This document shows positions 1 to 11,000 of a DNA stretch of 64,000 bases, piece after piece. The notes beneath the pieces were generated by a model, which searched no databases, was not told the DNA's origin, and saw only the letters and a list, made by a program, of their open reading frames with translations. The DNA lies in contig JARUPZ010000018.1 in assembly GCA_031213475.1 (NCBI GenBank), forward strand, positions 8,444,406 to 8,508,405, written 5' to 3'. The position numbers and the translations under genes were made by a program. Every line of letters starts with the position of its first letter. Within the stretch, counting starts at the first letter, position 1. This DNA comes from Nereocystis luetkeana. Taxonomy: Eukaryota; Sar; Phaeophyceae; Laminariales; Laminariaceae.

Positions 1-475
1 CGCCAGCGACCTTAGCGTAGACATCCGCCGATCGCGCCTATCTATAGCCGTACTTCCCAGGAATAGCCCCGATCACCCCTGTAGCGATGGCACAAGCCCG
101 ACCCCGACCCCAACTCCCGCGATTAAGGGCAAGGACGAATCGGGTGTCGTTGCTCCTGCTGCTGCCGCGAGCCTCGACGAGGAGAAGAGCTCGGTGCTGG
201 CGGGGGGGCTTGCCCGGCCGGTCCAAGTGGACGAGTGCCTGTGGACGACGGAGAGGCGTGGCAGCGTGGTCCTGTACCTCCAGAAGGAGCTGCCCGCGGA
301 GGGAGAGCCTGGCTTCGAGTGGTGGACGAGCGTGATGGAAGGCGACCCGGAGATCGACACGCTGACGTGCGACGCCGGTTCGGTTGCCTCCGAGTACCCG
401 GAGCACGCACGGCGGCGGGGGGCGAAGGCGGTGTGGGATGACCAGCGCAAGAGTCCGGAGGAGAAGCTGAAGGAG
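1..475 (+). CDS. NudC-like gene, upstream exon (5' limit uncertain)
   Basis: The frame is open from the window edge. The part upstream of about residue 60 is a Thr/Pro/Ala-rich linker, and the conserved CS segment starts near base 203. The exon ends GAG|GTGGGT at 475/476 in phase 0. The only candidate acceptor inside the window is CCCAG before base 61. Confidence 0.65.
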
Positions 476-3400
476 GTGGGTCGCTTTTGCCGTAGCTGCG
501 TGTGGGAGCAGGGTGTATCCGTTCTTGGTGGTAGGGGGGGGGTACGAGTTATCCTGAGGGGTTCGATTCGGAGTCCAGAGAGGTTCAGAGAGCTCCCTCG
601 ATAGTACCGCGAATAATCGATGTACGCGTCTTCTCTCTGCTGCAGGCTTGAGGAGAGACCTCGATCGGAAATGTCTTGATACACAGCTTTTGTCCCCGTA
701 TCACGGAAAGTTTAGGCTTGCACCGCTGTTTTTGCAGACACAAACAGCAGTTTAGCTCCACGTTCTACCCGAGTCTACCTGCGGGGCGTGCCGGCCAACA
801 CCTTGGCCATGTCGAGTCGCACGGCTTGCCTGCCTTCCCGGTGGTCCGTCTGCCGCGATTGTGTTGGCGAGTCGTGTCAGCAAGTAACGCGGCGAACAAT
901 ATTTCACAGGGCCACGGTATGTCTGTGGCCCATCGCATTTCATCGCCTGATTTATTTCGTTTCGCTGCCCGAGCTGGTTCCAAGATGAAGCGCAAGTTTC
1001 CATCTTCGGGCAATGAAAAACGGAACACATTGTTTTGCAACCCTGAAGATATCGACATGACCGCATCACCCAGGGGGACACATCGTTGGGGAAGATATTT
1101 TTTGGCGTGCGAGTGGCAATTCGCTTAGACATGGCAATGTTAGTATGACTTGGGGAGGCGTTTCATCATACCTGGTAGGGAATAGTTTTCCTATAATTAT
1201 ATCAACTCGTATAGTATGTATTCACGCCATACATTGGCCAATACGCCGAGTAATTTGACACTGGAAGTCTTGACATGATCGCATCAACAAGGGAAAGACG
1301 TCCATGTTATGTTTTTCTTCTTGCGAGCCTACCAGGCTGTGGTAAGAACCGCCTGCCAAATTACTATAAATATATTGAGCAAATTTTGGAACCTTGGGGG
1401 AACTACTCGTATTACGCTCTGGGGGAATCTCCTTAGCGCGCTGGTTTTTGAGAGTTGGAAAACGAAAAATTGTAAGGTCGCCCGCTATAACAGCACAAAG
1501 AAACTATCAATAGTGATAGGCCAAGGGACTTTTTTATTTTTGAAAAAATCGTGTGATGTTTCGCGTCAAAGTTACCGAAAAATCCCCTAAAAACGATATA
1601 GAACTACATACTTAGATCACAACCCCTGAGCGTGCTCGGTTGGTACATCGCTGGCCTCTCAGAGCTCCCACTTCCAAACCGCCTCCTTTCATTACTTGCC
1701 GGACCTTTCCAGCAGTTCTTTCTTTTCTCCATTTCTCTTGGCACTCTCGGTCCTTTCTTCCTTTTTTCTTCTTTCGTTTCATGTGCGTGCGCGTACTCCG
1801 AGTACGGCACCGCGGGAGAGTCCGGCACCGTCGCGGGTGTCAGTGGGTGCTGGCGGGTAGAAGGGGGGTTGCAAGGAGCGCGGTCGCCGCTTTCGTGCCT
1901 AGGCGTCGCGTGTGCCTCGAGACACGAGGGATGCATGAACGGGCTTTGTCTGGCCTCCGTTTGTAATTTTGGATAGAGTATGCACGAGTTATAAAGGTCG
2001 TTCGGGATGGCAAGATACTATTCAAGCGGTGCTTATTTTTGCGACCACGCTGAAGTTGAAAGAAGGTGTGTGCAGTTTGAACACCAACGTTATCGAGCTG
2101 GCGAACGGAGGCCACGGTGAGCACCGGACTTCACGCGAGGCGGGCGACGGGGCTGATTGTGGCGGAGAGTGATGAAAGCTTTACCCGGACCGAATCGGTG
2201 GCGAGGTGGTCGCGAGAGGGGCAGACGGCGTTCGAGGCTGAGAGAGAAGCTCTTCTGTGCGATTTTTTTCTCTTCTTTTTGACCGGGTGTAAGGTGTTCC
2301 AATTAGGCAGAACACTATTGCACGAGAAGGGATGGGGATTTTTTTTCTCTCCGAATTTTCGGTTTCATTTTCATTGTTTTTGCTGCTGTGCCGTGCTGTG
2401 CTTTCGCTTTCTTTGTACATACGAGTACAGACATAGAGCATACCTGGTATCAAAATTAGAAAATAAGTACAGCAGTAATAGTACCCTACCTGGGGTATGT
2501 ACGTACGTACGTACGACATCCGCGACGCGAAGCGTATTATGTGGCGTCCGAGCTGACGTCGGAGCTGTTTTTTCCCGAAGCATGGCGGCGGGACTCTTGG
2601 CATTATCAAGTCGCCGGTTTGCAATTACGATCCTTCAAAAAACTAAATTCAATCGTGGACCTCTGTTCGCTTCGCTTAATTTGATGTACTTTTTTCCCTT
2701 CCTGAGCGAGATTAGCGGGCGGCGTAGGCCGCCCGCGGAGCGAAGCGCCTTGGGTCTATATACTTACGTACGGAAGGGAAAACATACCAGGTACAAAACA
2801 AAAAGGCCCTCCATTGTTCTTTTCTTATCATGACGAACAACCTTGCCAACTTTCATTCTTTAACCCCGAAGAATCAGCGCGCTTTGATGCGAACATACAA
2901 TACCTTGGTGTCGCTGAAATCAGCTTGTATAACAATGCGGAACAAGGTGGACCTTGCACACGCCACAAGTAACAGAAGCGCTACGCACTCAATGAGCGCG
3001 AGGAGCACACCCGAGCCCCCCCCCCCCACCCCCTCACACACACACATACGGAAAACGCCTCTGCCCCCCCCCCCCACTGCTGCTACTTGCAGTGGCAATT
3101 TGTGCAGGCTTCTACGGGTGAACTCCACCTAAAGGTGGCCTGCACGTGCAACGGAGGCGTAACCGGTGTTGCCCACTGTGTGTTGTTGGCCTGCACCGGT
3201 CTAGCGCCCCCCCCACAAAATGGAAAACGCTTGCTTGCATCAACACGAAGATTTTTTTTTGCACAGACTTTTGATTCAAAGCCCCCGTTGCGCTCTCCTC
3301 TCCTGCCCCGTCCTCTTGGGTCTCCACTCTCCTCCTGTGGAACAGCAACGGATGCGCGACGCGCGGCGGCAAATGGTTGAGGAGGGAGAAGAGCGGCAGC

Positions 3401-3495
3401 GGAACCTGGAGGACGCGCTCAAGGACCCCAACAAAGCCGAGCTTTACCGCCAGCTGAAGGAGACGATGCCCGACGTCCCGATCAGCATGAAGTAG
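1..3495 (+). CDS. NudC-type CS-domain protein, 3' part of gene (two exons seen)
   Basis: NudC-family proteins are p23-like Hsp90 co-chaperones linked to dynein and microtubule functions. What is seen is the end of the CS domain, with LARPVQVDECLWT, a WW pair (EWWTSV) and GDPEIDT, followed by a helix ending in DDQRK. This matches the NudC order of strand, WW, DPEI and DQRQK. The first exon is open from base 2 to 475 and may begin before the window or at the acceptor near base 60. The intron runs 476-3345 and joins in phase 0 to a last exon ending PDVPISMK and a TAG stop at 3493-3495. The C-terminal tail is charged and differs from animal NudC, so this could be a NUDCD-type paralogue. The gene is convergent with the SPF30-like gene, and its intron holds a 1.15 kb repeat. 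Confidence 0.72.
1598..2752 (+). repeat. 1.15 kb interspersed repeat, left copy, in NudC intron
   Basis: This segment is repeated in reverse orientation at about 5808-7556. Both copies start ATAGAACTACATACTTAGAT and end GAAGCGCCTTG. Near its right end lies a perfect 9 bp stem with a 4 nt loop (2715-2736, GCGGGCGGC/GCCGCCCGC). Its open frames look like chance frames: no known domain and different breaks in each copy. Terminal inverted repeats were not seen. A hairpin close to one end recalls non-autonomous Helitrons, but the CTRR terminus is absent. Confidence 0.8.
3346..3495 (+). CDS. NudC-like gene, last exon
   Basis: A pyrimidine-rich stretch ends in GGAACAG before 3346. The exon encodes about 49 residues, rich in Arg, Glu and Lys and probably helical, then stops with TAG. 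Phase 0 matches the donor at 476. Confidence 0.7.
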   Translation, partial: QRMRDARRQMVEEGEERQRNLEDALKDPNKAELYRQLKETMPDVPISMK

Positions 3496-4835
3496 AGACC
3501 CCTTTTCCGGATCTTGGGCGCCCTCCCACCAATACGCCCAAAAGGCTGTGCGTTGCGGCGTCATTGGAAGAGCGGTGACGAGCGGTGGCACCGTAAAAAA
3601 TGCGTGTGTTATGTTCAGTAATAATCTAGAAACCTTTTTAGTAGCATGGCGTTTTTTCGCACCGCTATTAATAGTATTAATAGGCTCTCGTGGGGTGCAG
3701 TCGTTTTTCTCGGACCGCTTTCTTATTGCGCTTCGGGAAAAATCGACGTCATGTAATACTGCTGCGCGGAGGGCTAAAATACTGCTTCCTGTAAAGCGGT
3801 GTCCACGTTTATTCTTTTTTCGTTTCTTGTATGGTCGAGCTCCGAACAGACGCCGTCGGCTCTGCTACCGTGAAACACGCAAGATAAACACACGGGGGTG
3901 ATATGATAACACACCCCCTGGGACGTTTTTTTTTTTTCCGGACAGGGTTTCTCCATAACAGAGGAAAGAACACATGCAACCAGAATGGTGGCTTCGGCAA
4001 AAATATCACCAAGATGCTTCCGTAGACGTATGTAACGCTTGGCGCTTGCGCTCACCTCGTTGTCGAGAAAATGAGCTTGGAAATTTCGTTTGAGGGGGTG
4101 TGTTATCTTACCACCCAGTGTGATACGGTATGTATCATATCATACATCAACAACAACTATGAAAAAACCCCAAGACACCTATACTAATGGCGCGGGCCCG
4201 AGCAACGGCTTATCACACCTTAAAGTTCGGACCATAAGTCGGTCCACCGAAATCGACCATAGCCGATCCACCAAAATCCGCGTAGCGGTTGTCACGGCAG
4301 CTGTGCACCTCGACGGCGGGACAACAAAAGGGATAAGAAAAAAAAAAAAAAAAAACTACGATCCCTGTATCCAAAAAACAATAGAAGCCCCACCACCTAC
4401 TAAAACCAACGACAATATACTGCGGGGAGCGCTCTTTGGACGCGTGCTTCGCCACCGGGCACACGGACACCATGAACAAAATCATCCGCGGCTCTTTAGC
4501 TCGAGCGGCGCGGCAGCTGTCAACAACCTACACACACTCAGCAGACCTCAACCATTTCCACCAAGCGCTACAAGGTGATTCTCCTTTGGACGAAAATGTA
4601 AGGACCGTGAGGTATTCATATCAATACACCAAGCGCTACAAGGTGATTCCCCTCTGGACGAAAATGTAAGGACCGTTATGTATTGTTATCAATACACCAA
4701 CGATGCTTATATTTCCGTCCAGAGCGATACCTGGTGCATCAAAATCAGCGCAGCGAAGAAAAAAAAAAGGAAAAAAAAACAAACGATTGGAAGACGAATG
4801 TAAGCACACGTATATACGTACGTCGTTTAGCGGGG
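3496..4835. other. Convergent intergenic region between NudC-like and SPF30-like genes
   Basis: AT-richer DNA without a convincing exon. It contains A and T homopolymers (about 3930 and 4338) and the partial MITE copies near 4576-4735. Both flanking genes should terminate here. No terminator-type signal was assigned. Confidence 0.5.
4576..4735. repeat. Degenerate Tc1/mariner-like MITE copies
   Basis: Two direct partial units contain GGACGAAAATGTAAGGACCG. A closing inverted end (TATTTCCGTCCAGAG) lies near 4710-4725. It is related to the CACTCTGTCCCG-ended family seen intact at 23637. Confidence 0.5.
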
Positions 4836-5018
4836 TCAATCTGACTTTTTCAGCTTGAACTTCTTTCTGGCGGCCTGTTCCGTCACACCCTGGCCGCTCC
4901 CCGTCACCCCGACCCTGCCCTCCAACCCTTCCGGAGACGCGAAGATGCTGGCCGTCTTGAGCGAAACCGCGGCCATGGATCCCTTCGGCTTATTTTTCGC
5001 GCCCTTCGTTTGGAAGGC
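4836..5018 (-). CDS. SPF30-like gene, last exon
   Basis: Encodes 60 residues from AFQTKGAKNKPKG through SIFASPEGLEGRVGVTGSG to a Lys-rich end and TGA. The acceptor is AACGCAG before 5018, phase 0. Confidence 0.9.
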   Translation of the reverse strand, partial: AFQTKGAKNKPKGSMAAVSLKTASIFASPEGLEGRVGVTGSGQGVTEQAARKKFKLKKSD

Positions 5019-8000
5019 CTGCGTTCTCGATGGACAACGTTGTGGGTGTCAAGGGGGGGAGGGGAGGGGTGCGGGGGTGAGAGTCAGGCTTAGATCTCAT
5101 CGGGCTGCCCCTGACGCCGCTGCCGCGGGAGGCCATCGCGTGGTGGTTGCGATATGAACAGGTAGCCAGCCCCACGGGGTGAAACGCCCTCTTACTTGCA
5201 CCAAACGATTTCCCTTCCTTTAGGGGGAGGGGAGGGGAGGAGGGGGGGGGGAGGGGGGGGGGGGGTGCTGGCTACCCGTGACAACCGGCGAGTCTTTACG
5301 GGAGCGGGGACGAGGTGGCTCTCCCTGGTAACAACCGAGTCTTTGGCCGGAAAATCACAGGGTCGCCTCAACACAAAAGCTCCTCAACGCACAACGCGCA
5401 TGCAAGGCGACACGACCGCTGGGCGGAGGGCTGAGAGGGGCAGGCATGCCCACAATACCGCCAAACGACACCAACGAACGTATCGCACTGAGCAGTCATT
5501 CATTCACAGCGGTGCGCAGACGCTTCCGGGCGATAAAAACGCTTCAGGTACTGCCTGTACCGGCGCCGTCGCTGTTCTGTTGAAGCGTCAAAGTGGGTTG
5601 TCGTCAATGTACACAGGGAGGGGGTGGGGGCATGATGATTGTCGCGGTGGAAAGTGAGCAGTCGGGTAAACAACCAAAGCCATCGAGGGGGGGGAAAAAA
5701 AACATCGGGAAGAATCGAAACCCGTCGAGTGAAAATGTAACCGTCGGATCGAATAAAATCATACGATTGGTTAAAAATGAAGCCGTCGGACACGATGGTA
5801 CGTTACTACAAGGCGCTTCGCTCCGCGGACGGCCTACGCCGCCCGCTACGCTCGCTCTGGAAGGAAAAAGTACATCAAATTATGCGAAGTGACAGAGGTC
5901 CACGATTGAGTTTAGGTCGTAATTGCAAACCGGCGACTTGATAATGCCAAGAGTCCCGCCGCCATGCTTCAGGAACAAACAGCTCCGACGCCAGCTCGAA
6001 TGCCACATACGCGCTTCGCGTCGCGGATGTCGTACGTACGTACATACCCCAGGTAGGATACTGCTGTCTGTACTTATTTTCTTCTTTCGATATACTCTTA
6101 TGTCTGTACTCTTATGTAGGAAGAAGGCGAAAGCACAGCACGGCACAGCAGCAAAAAAAATGAAAATGAAACCGAAAACTCGGAAAGGATTTAAAATCCC
6201 CGTCCCCTCTCGTGTAATAACTTTCTGCCTGATGGGAACACCTTGCACCCGGTCGAAAAGAAGAAAAGAGAAAAAACGCACAGAAGAGCTTCTCTCTCAG
6301 CCTCGAACGCCGTCTGCCCCTCTCGCGACCACCTCGCTACCGATTCGGTCCGGGTAAAGCTTACATCACTCTCTGCCGCAATCAGCCCCGTCGCCCGCCT
6401 CGCGTGATGCCCGGTGCTCACCGTGGCCGTCGTTCGCCAGCTCGATAACGTTGGTGTTCAAACTGCACACCTCCTTCTTTCAACTTCAGCGTGGTCGCAA
6501 AAATAAGCACCGCTTGAATAGTATCTTGCTCTCCTGAACGACCTTTATAAACTCGTACATACTCTATCAACAATAATAAATCGAAGCCAGACAAAGCCCG
6601 TTCATGCATCCCTCGTGTCTCGAGGCACACCCGACGCCTAGGCACGAAAGCGGCGACCGCGCTCCTTGCAACCTCCCCTCTACCCGCCAGCACCCGCTGA
6701 CACCCGCGACGGCGCCGGGCTCTCCCGCCGTGCCGCACTCGGAGTACACGCACGCACACGAAACGAAAGACGAAAAAAGAAAGAAAGGGCGTGCCAAGAG
6801 AAATGGAGAAAACCAAGAACTGCTGGAAAGGCCCGGCAAGTAGTAATGAAAAGCTGCCTGATTGGAGCACCTTGCACCCGGTCGAAAAGAAGAAAAGAAA
6901 AAAAACGCACAGAAGAGCTCTCTCAGCCTCGTACGCCGCCCGCCCCGCTCGCGACCACCTCGCTACCGATTCGGTCCGGGTAAAGCTTACATCACTCTCC
7001 GCCACAATCAGCCCCGTCGCCCGCCCCGCGTGAAGCCCGGTGCTCACCGTGGCCGTCGTTCGCCAGCTCGATAACGTTGGTGTTCAAACTGCACACCTCC
7101 CTCTTTCAACTTCAGCGTGGTCGCAAAAATAAGCACCGCTTGAATAGTATCTTGCCCTCCTGAACGACCTTTATAAACTCGTACATACTCTATCAACAAT
7201 CATAAATCGAAGCCAGACAAAGCCCGTTCATGCATCCCTCGTGTCTCGAGGCACACGCGACGCCTAGGCACGAAAGCGGCGACCGCGCTCCTTGCAACCC
7301 CCCCTCTACCCGCCAGCACCCGCTGACACCCGCGATGGTGCCGGGTCCTCCCGCGATGCCGTGCTCGGAGAACACGCACGCACACGAAACGAAAGAAGAA
7401 AAAAAGAAGAAATGGCCGAGAAAACAAAGAACTGCTGGAAAGGTCCGGCAAGTGATGAAAGGAGGCGGTTTGGAAGTGGGAGCTCTGAGCGGCCAGGGAT
7501 GCACCAACCGAGCACGCTCAGGGGTTGTGATCTAAGTATGTAGTTCTATTACGGGGGGCATATTAAATAGGACCTACGGTACACACAAAAAACTATATAT
7601 TACGCTATTTTTACTCACAATATTCGGTCCTATTTACTATGGTCCACCGCAATACTGCTATAGCATACCTGGTACACATCTATTAATAGTGCCTACAAAA
7701 TATAAAGAGATGGCGGCTACCGGGCTTTCGGCCGGACGGACCAGCTCCGCCACATGAGGACAGCAACTAGCGGGCCCTGAAATGGCTGGCCTGAGCAAAA
7801 ATCACAAGTACCCCCGGTACCAGGTACATAAACGAGCATGCATACTTCGTACCGTATGTGCATTTTTTTTCTTGTCGTTTTTTTCCTGGGATATTTCTTC
7901 CACTTCAGCCTTACTGGAGCTTATCGTGTGAACACGGGAGACCCGTTCTACGATAGAGGTAGCACATTTCCGCTATTTTGTTTCCGAAAGACGGGGTTCC

Positions 8001-11000
8001 TCGACCCCAAATCGTCCGAATGTCAATCTTGATTCCGAAAAAAACGTTTTGTGGACATCGGGCCATGGAATTACTCGCCGCGATGCAATTTTCTTTTCGC
8101 TGAAGTCAGTTTTCGGGTGAGGTATGGAGCTCCTCAAGTGAGGAGCCTCAAAAAAAATCAGGGTGAACCTCTATCGTAGAACGCCCCACGAACTCAATTT
8201 TGGCGATGAAATAAAGTAAGGACCACAGCAGGGGGGGGAAGGGTTGGACTGCACCTGCCATGACGCCTGCTTGTTGTTCACCACAGCATCCTTCTGCTTC
8301 AGCTTGAAACGTCCCTGTGGGGGGCAAGAGAAATAACGCGCGAGCGTACACACAAGATTCGATCGGCCAGCGAGCGGCGTGAGCACAATCCGTCAAGGGA
8401 CCGCCGACACCTACACACCGCAAGCACTGCCGGCGAGTGAAAATTAGGCCGCTTGAACGTGCGCGGCGCACGCCTGCTGTTCGGACTCGCGGTGACCGCA
8501 TGCGTGCGCGAAAAATAGAAGTCAAACCAAATTATCGGACGAGCTACGACCGGAGCAATAACAAATCGGGTGACCTACGACCGGAATAAAAACTAAATCA
8601 GATGGGCTAGGACCGGAATTTAAAAAAAAAACGGATGAGCTAGGACCGGAAAATGCAACTCAATCCACTAGGCTCAACTTCACCAGGATCCGCTTTCCGA
8701 AACAAAACCCCGACAAAACCATCCGGGAGGGTCGATTAGGGCGGCGGGGACGGGGGGCGGGGTTTCCATCCCACCATTTGGCTTCACCTTGAGAGCCTTA
8801 ACCTTCTTGCGTTTCCTGTCATACTCCGCCTCGGATTCGCCCTCTTGTAATCGCAGGCTCTCTGGGATCGCGAACGATGCTTCTGCTTCCGCTTGAGCCT
8901 CAGCTTGCCTCGCCTGTACCATCGACCGAGGAGGCGGGGGGGGGGGGGGGGGGTAGCGCGGGTGAGAGGGTGGGTCGTGGCACGAAGGGTGCTCCGGGTC
9001 GGCACACGGTCGTGGCCAAGAAGCCGCGCCATATTCTAGACCATGCGTGGTATATGGCGTACGTCCGGCAGCTTGCAGGGCTCGTGGAATGCACCGCAAT
9101 TACAGCGGCAGTGTAAGCCTTTGGTCACTATGACACACCTGGTGTACGTAGGCGTAGGTGACGAGTGCGTCTTGAATGAGCACTGTCAGTCCCTGATAGA
9201 AGACCACTATAAACAAAACTACACACCCCGGTACGTCTACTACTTAGTAGTACGGGGGACCATAGTAAATAGGACCAAATATTGTTAGTAAAAATAGAGT
9301 GTTTGCGATAGAGGTAAAAAAAAAAAAAACTTTACTTGCGCTAAAAAAAATGAATTTCCTTCCCTTCCTGATTTCGGTGTGTTTGCGAGTGAGGTAAATC
9401 AAATCCTGCAGGCAACGCCTCCGAAAATAAGAAGGGAAGGGGGGAGGTGAGGCAAACGCGCCAAAAAAAAGAACGAAAAACTAAAAAACAGCTTGGGAGT
9501 AGCAACGGCGGCCCAGCAACGTTTCGGCGGCAAAGTTGACAGCGGTGCCACCACTGCCAGCCCACGACTGCAAACAGCAGCACAGCAAGCGGCAGCTAGC
9601 AAGCGCTAGCTGCAGCTAGAGGCAGCTTGAGCAACAAAAATAAACAGCGTCAGCACCAGCACCAGCAAGCACCAGCACCAGCCAGCTTCCCTTTTTGGAT
9701 TGCCTGCTGCTGCTGCTGCTGCTGCTGCTCCTGCTGCGCTCAGCCTACGCACGCCACAGCGCCGGCGGGCTCCGCTCCGCCGCCACTGTCGCGGCCACTG
9801 CTGCCGCCGCCGCTGCTGCTGCTGCTGCTGCTGCAGTGTGGTGGAATCGAAATGATACACGAGCTGTCGCGCTCCGTGCGAGCACGAGTACGAGTACGAG
9901 TGTGATGCGAGTCCTTTTTTGGAACGAAGCATCCTCCACGTCGTCACCAAGTAGGCGAAAGCGTGTACCCTACGTAGCAGCGGCGGCGGCCCGCTGGCAC
10001 AATCCAACGCCGCTCGTGCGCGCTATACTCAAGCTACACCTCTCGAGCCTCTGCGCTCCCAGGGGTTGTCGTGATGCGTACAGCAAGCAGCATGGTGGCA
10101 TGGAAGATGCTCGGTGTTTTGATCCTTCGAGATTTGAGATGATGCGTTTTGCGTCGGGATGATGTTCGGTGCGTGTAGGCCAATGAGACAGAGAGCCAAA
10201 AGTTACCGTAACTTTTGATGAAATCCTGACTTCGCTGAAGTACTTTTTCGCGTTTTTTTCAGAAATTTACCTCAAAAAGTTACCTCGGGAGAATTTTTGG
10301 AGAAGTAAAAGTTAAAAAAAAAAAAATCGCAAACACTCAAATAGGGAAATATATACCTTGTAGGTATTTGTGTGTACGGTAGGTCCTATTTACTATCGTC
10401 CCCCGTAGATCGTACACGCGCGATCGAAGTATCACACAGTTTGCAAAGTGACACCTGGTACCAGGGGTACATGTTTTTCGAGGACAATTTCGATCTCGCA
10501 GCTGGTGTGTATGCCTCTTTTTTTTTTTCAAATACACCAGGGGTGCACCAAAAAAAAAAAACGAAACGGAGCCAGCCACACTCGCCACGATGTCGAAATT
10601 GAAAACAAACTGGCGGAATGGGATTTTTGTCAGAAATTGAATAAAAATTGTTTTTTTTTCAGTTTCTTTTCAAATTGGTTTTAGTAAACCCCCCCCCCCC
10701 CCCCCCCCCCCCCCCCGCCTTGTCTGGGACTACGAGAAAAAAAACAACATTGTGTGTCGATACATTTTTTCTCGTGTAAACCTTGAGTGCGCACATAATG
10801 GGCAGAGTCATCCACCTACCGTCAAGCCCGGCACCACTACGCTGCTGCTGCTGCTGCGTAACGCCGGCGTCATAAGAAAACGACTCCCACAGTCCCACCA
10901 TTAAAAAAAAAAAACACACGAGAAAATTCCGGGGGAAAAAAACGCACGGACGTCGACAAACCGAACGCGTCCACGGTGATGGTGCTCTCTTCAGTAGACG

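Noticed and set aside
2117..2833. Open frames inside the 1.15 kb repeats
   Set aside because: Frames differ between copies, have no domain and are interrupted differently. They appear only because the repeat is GC-rich.
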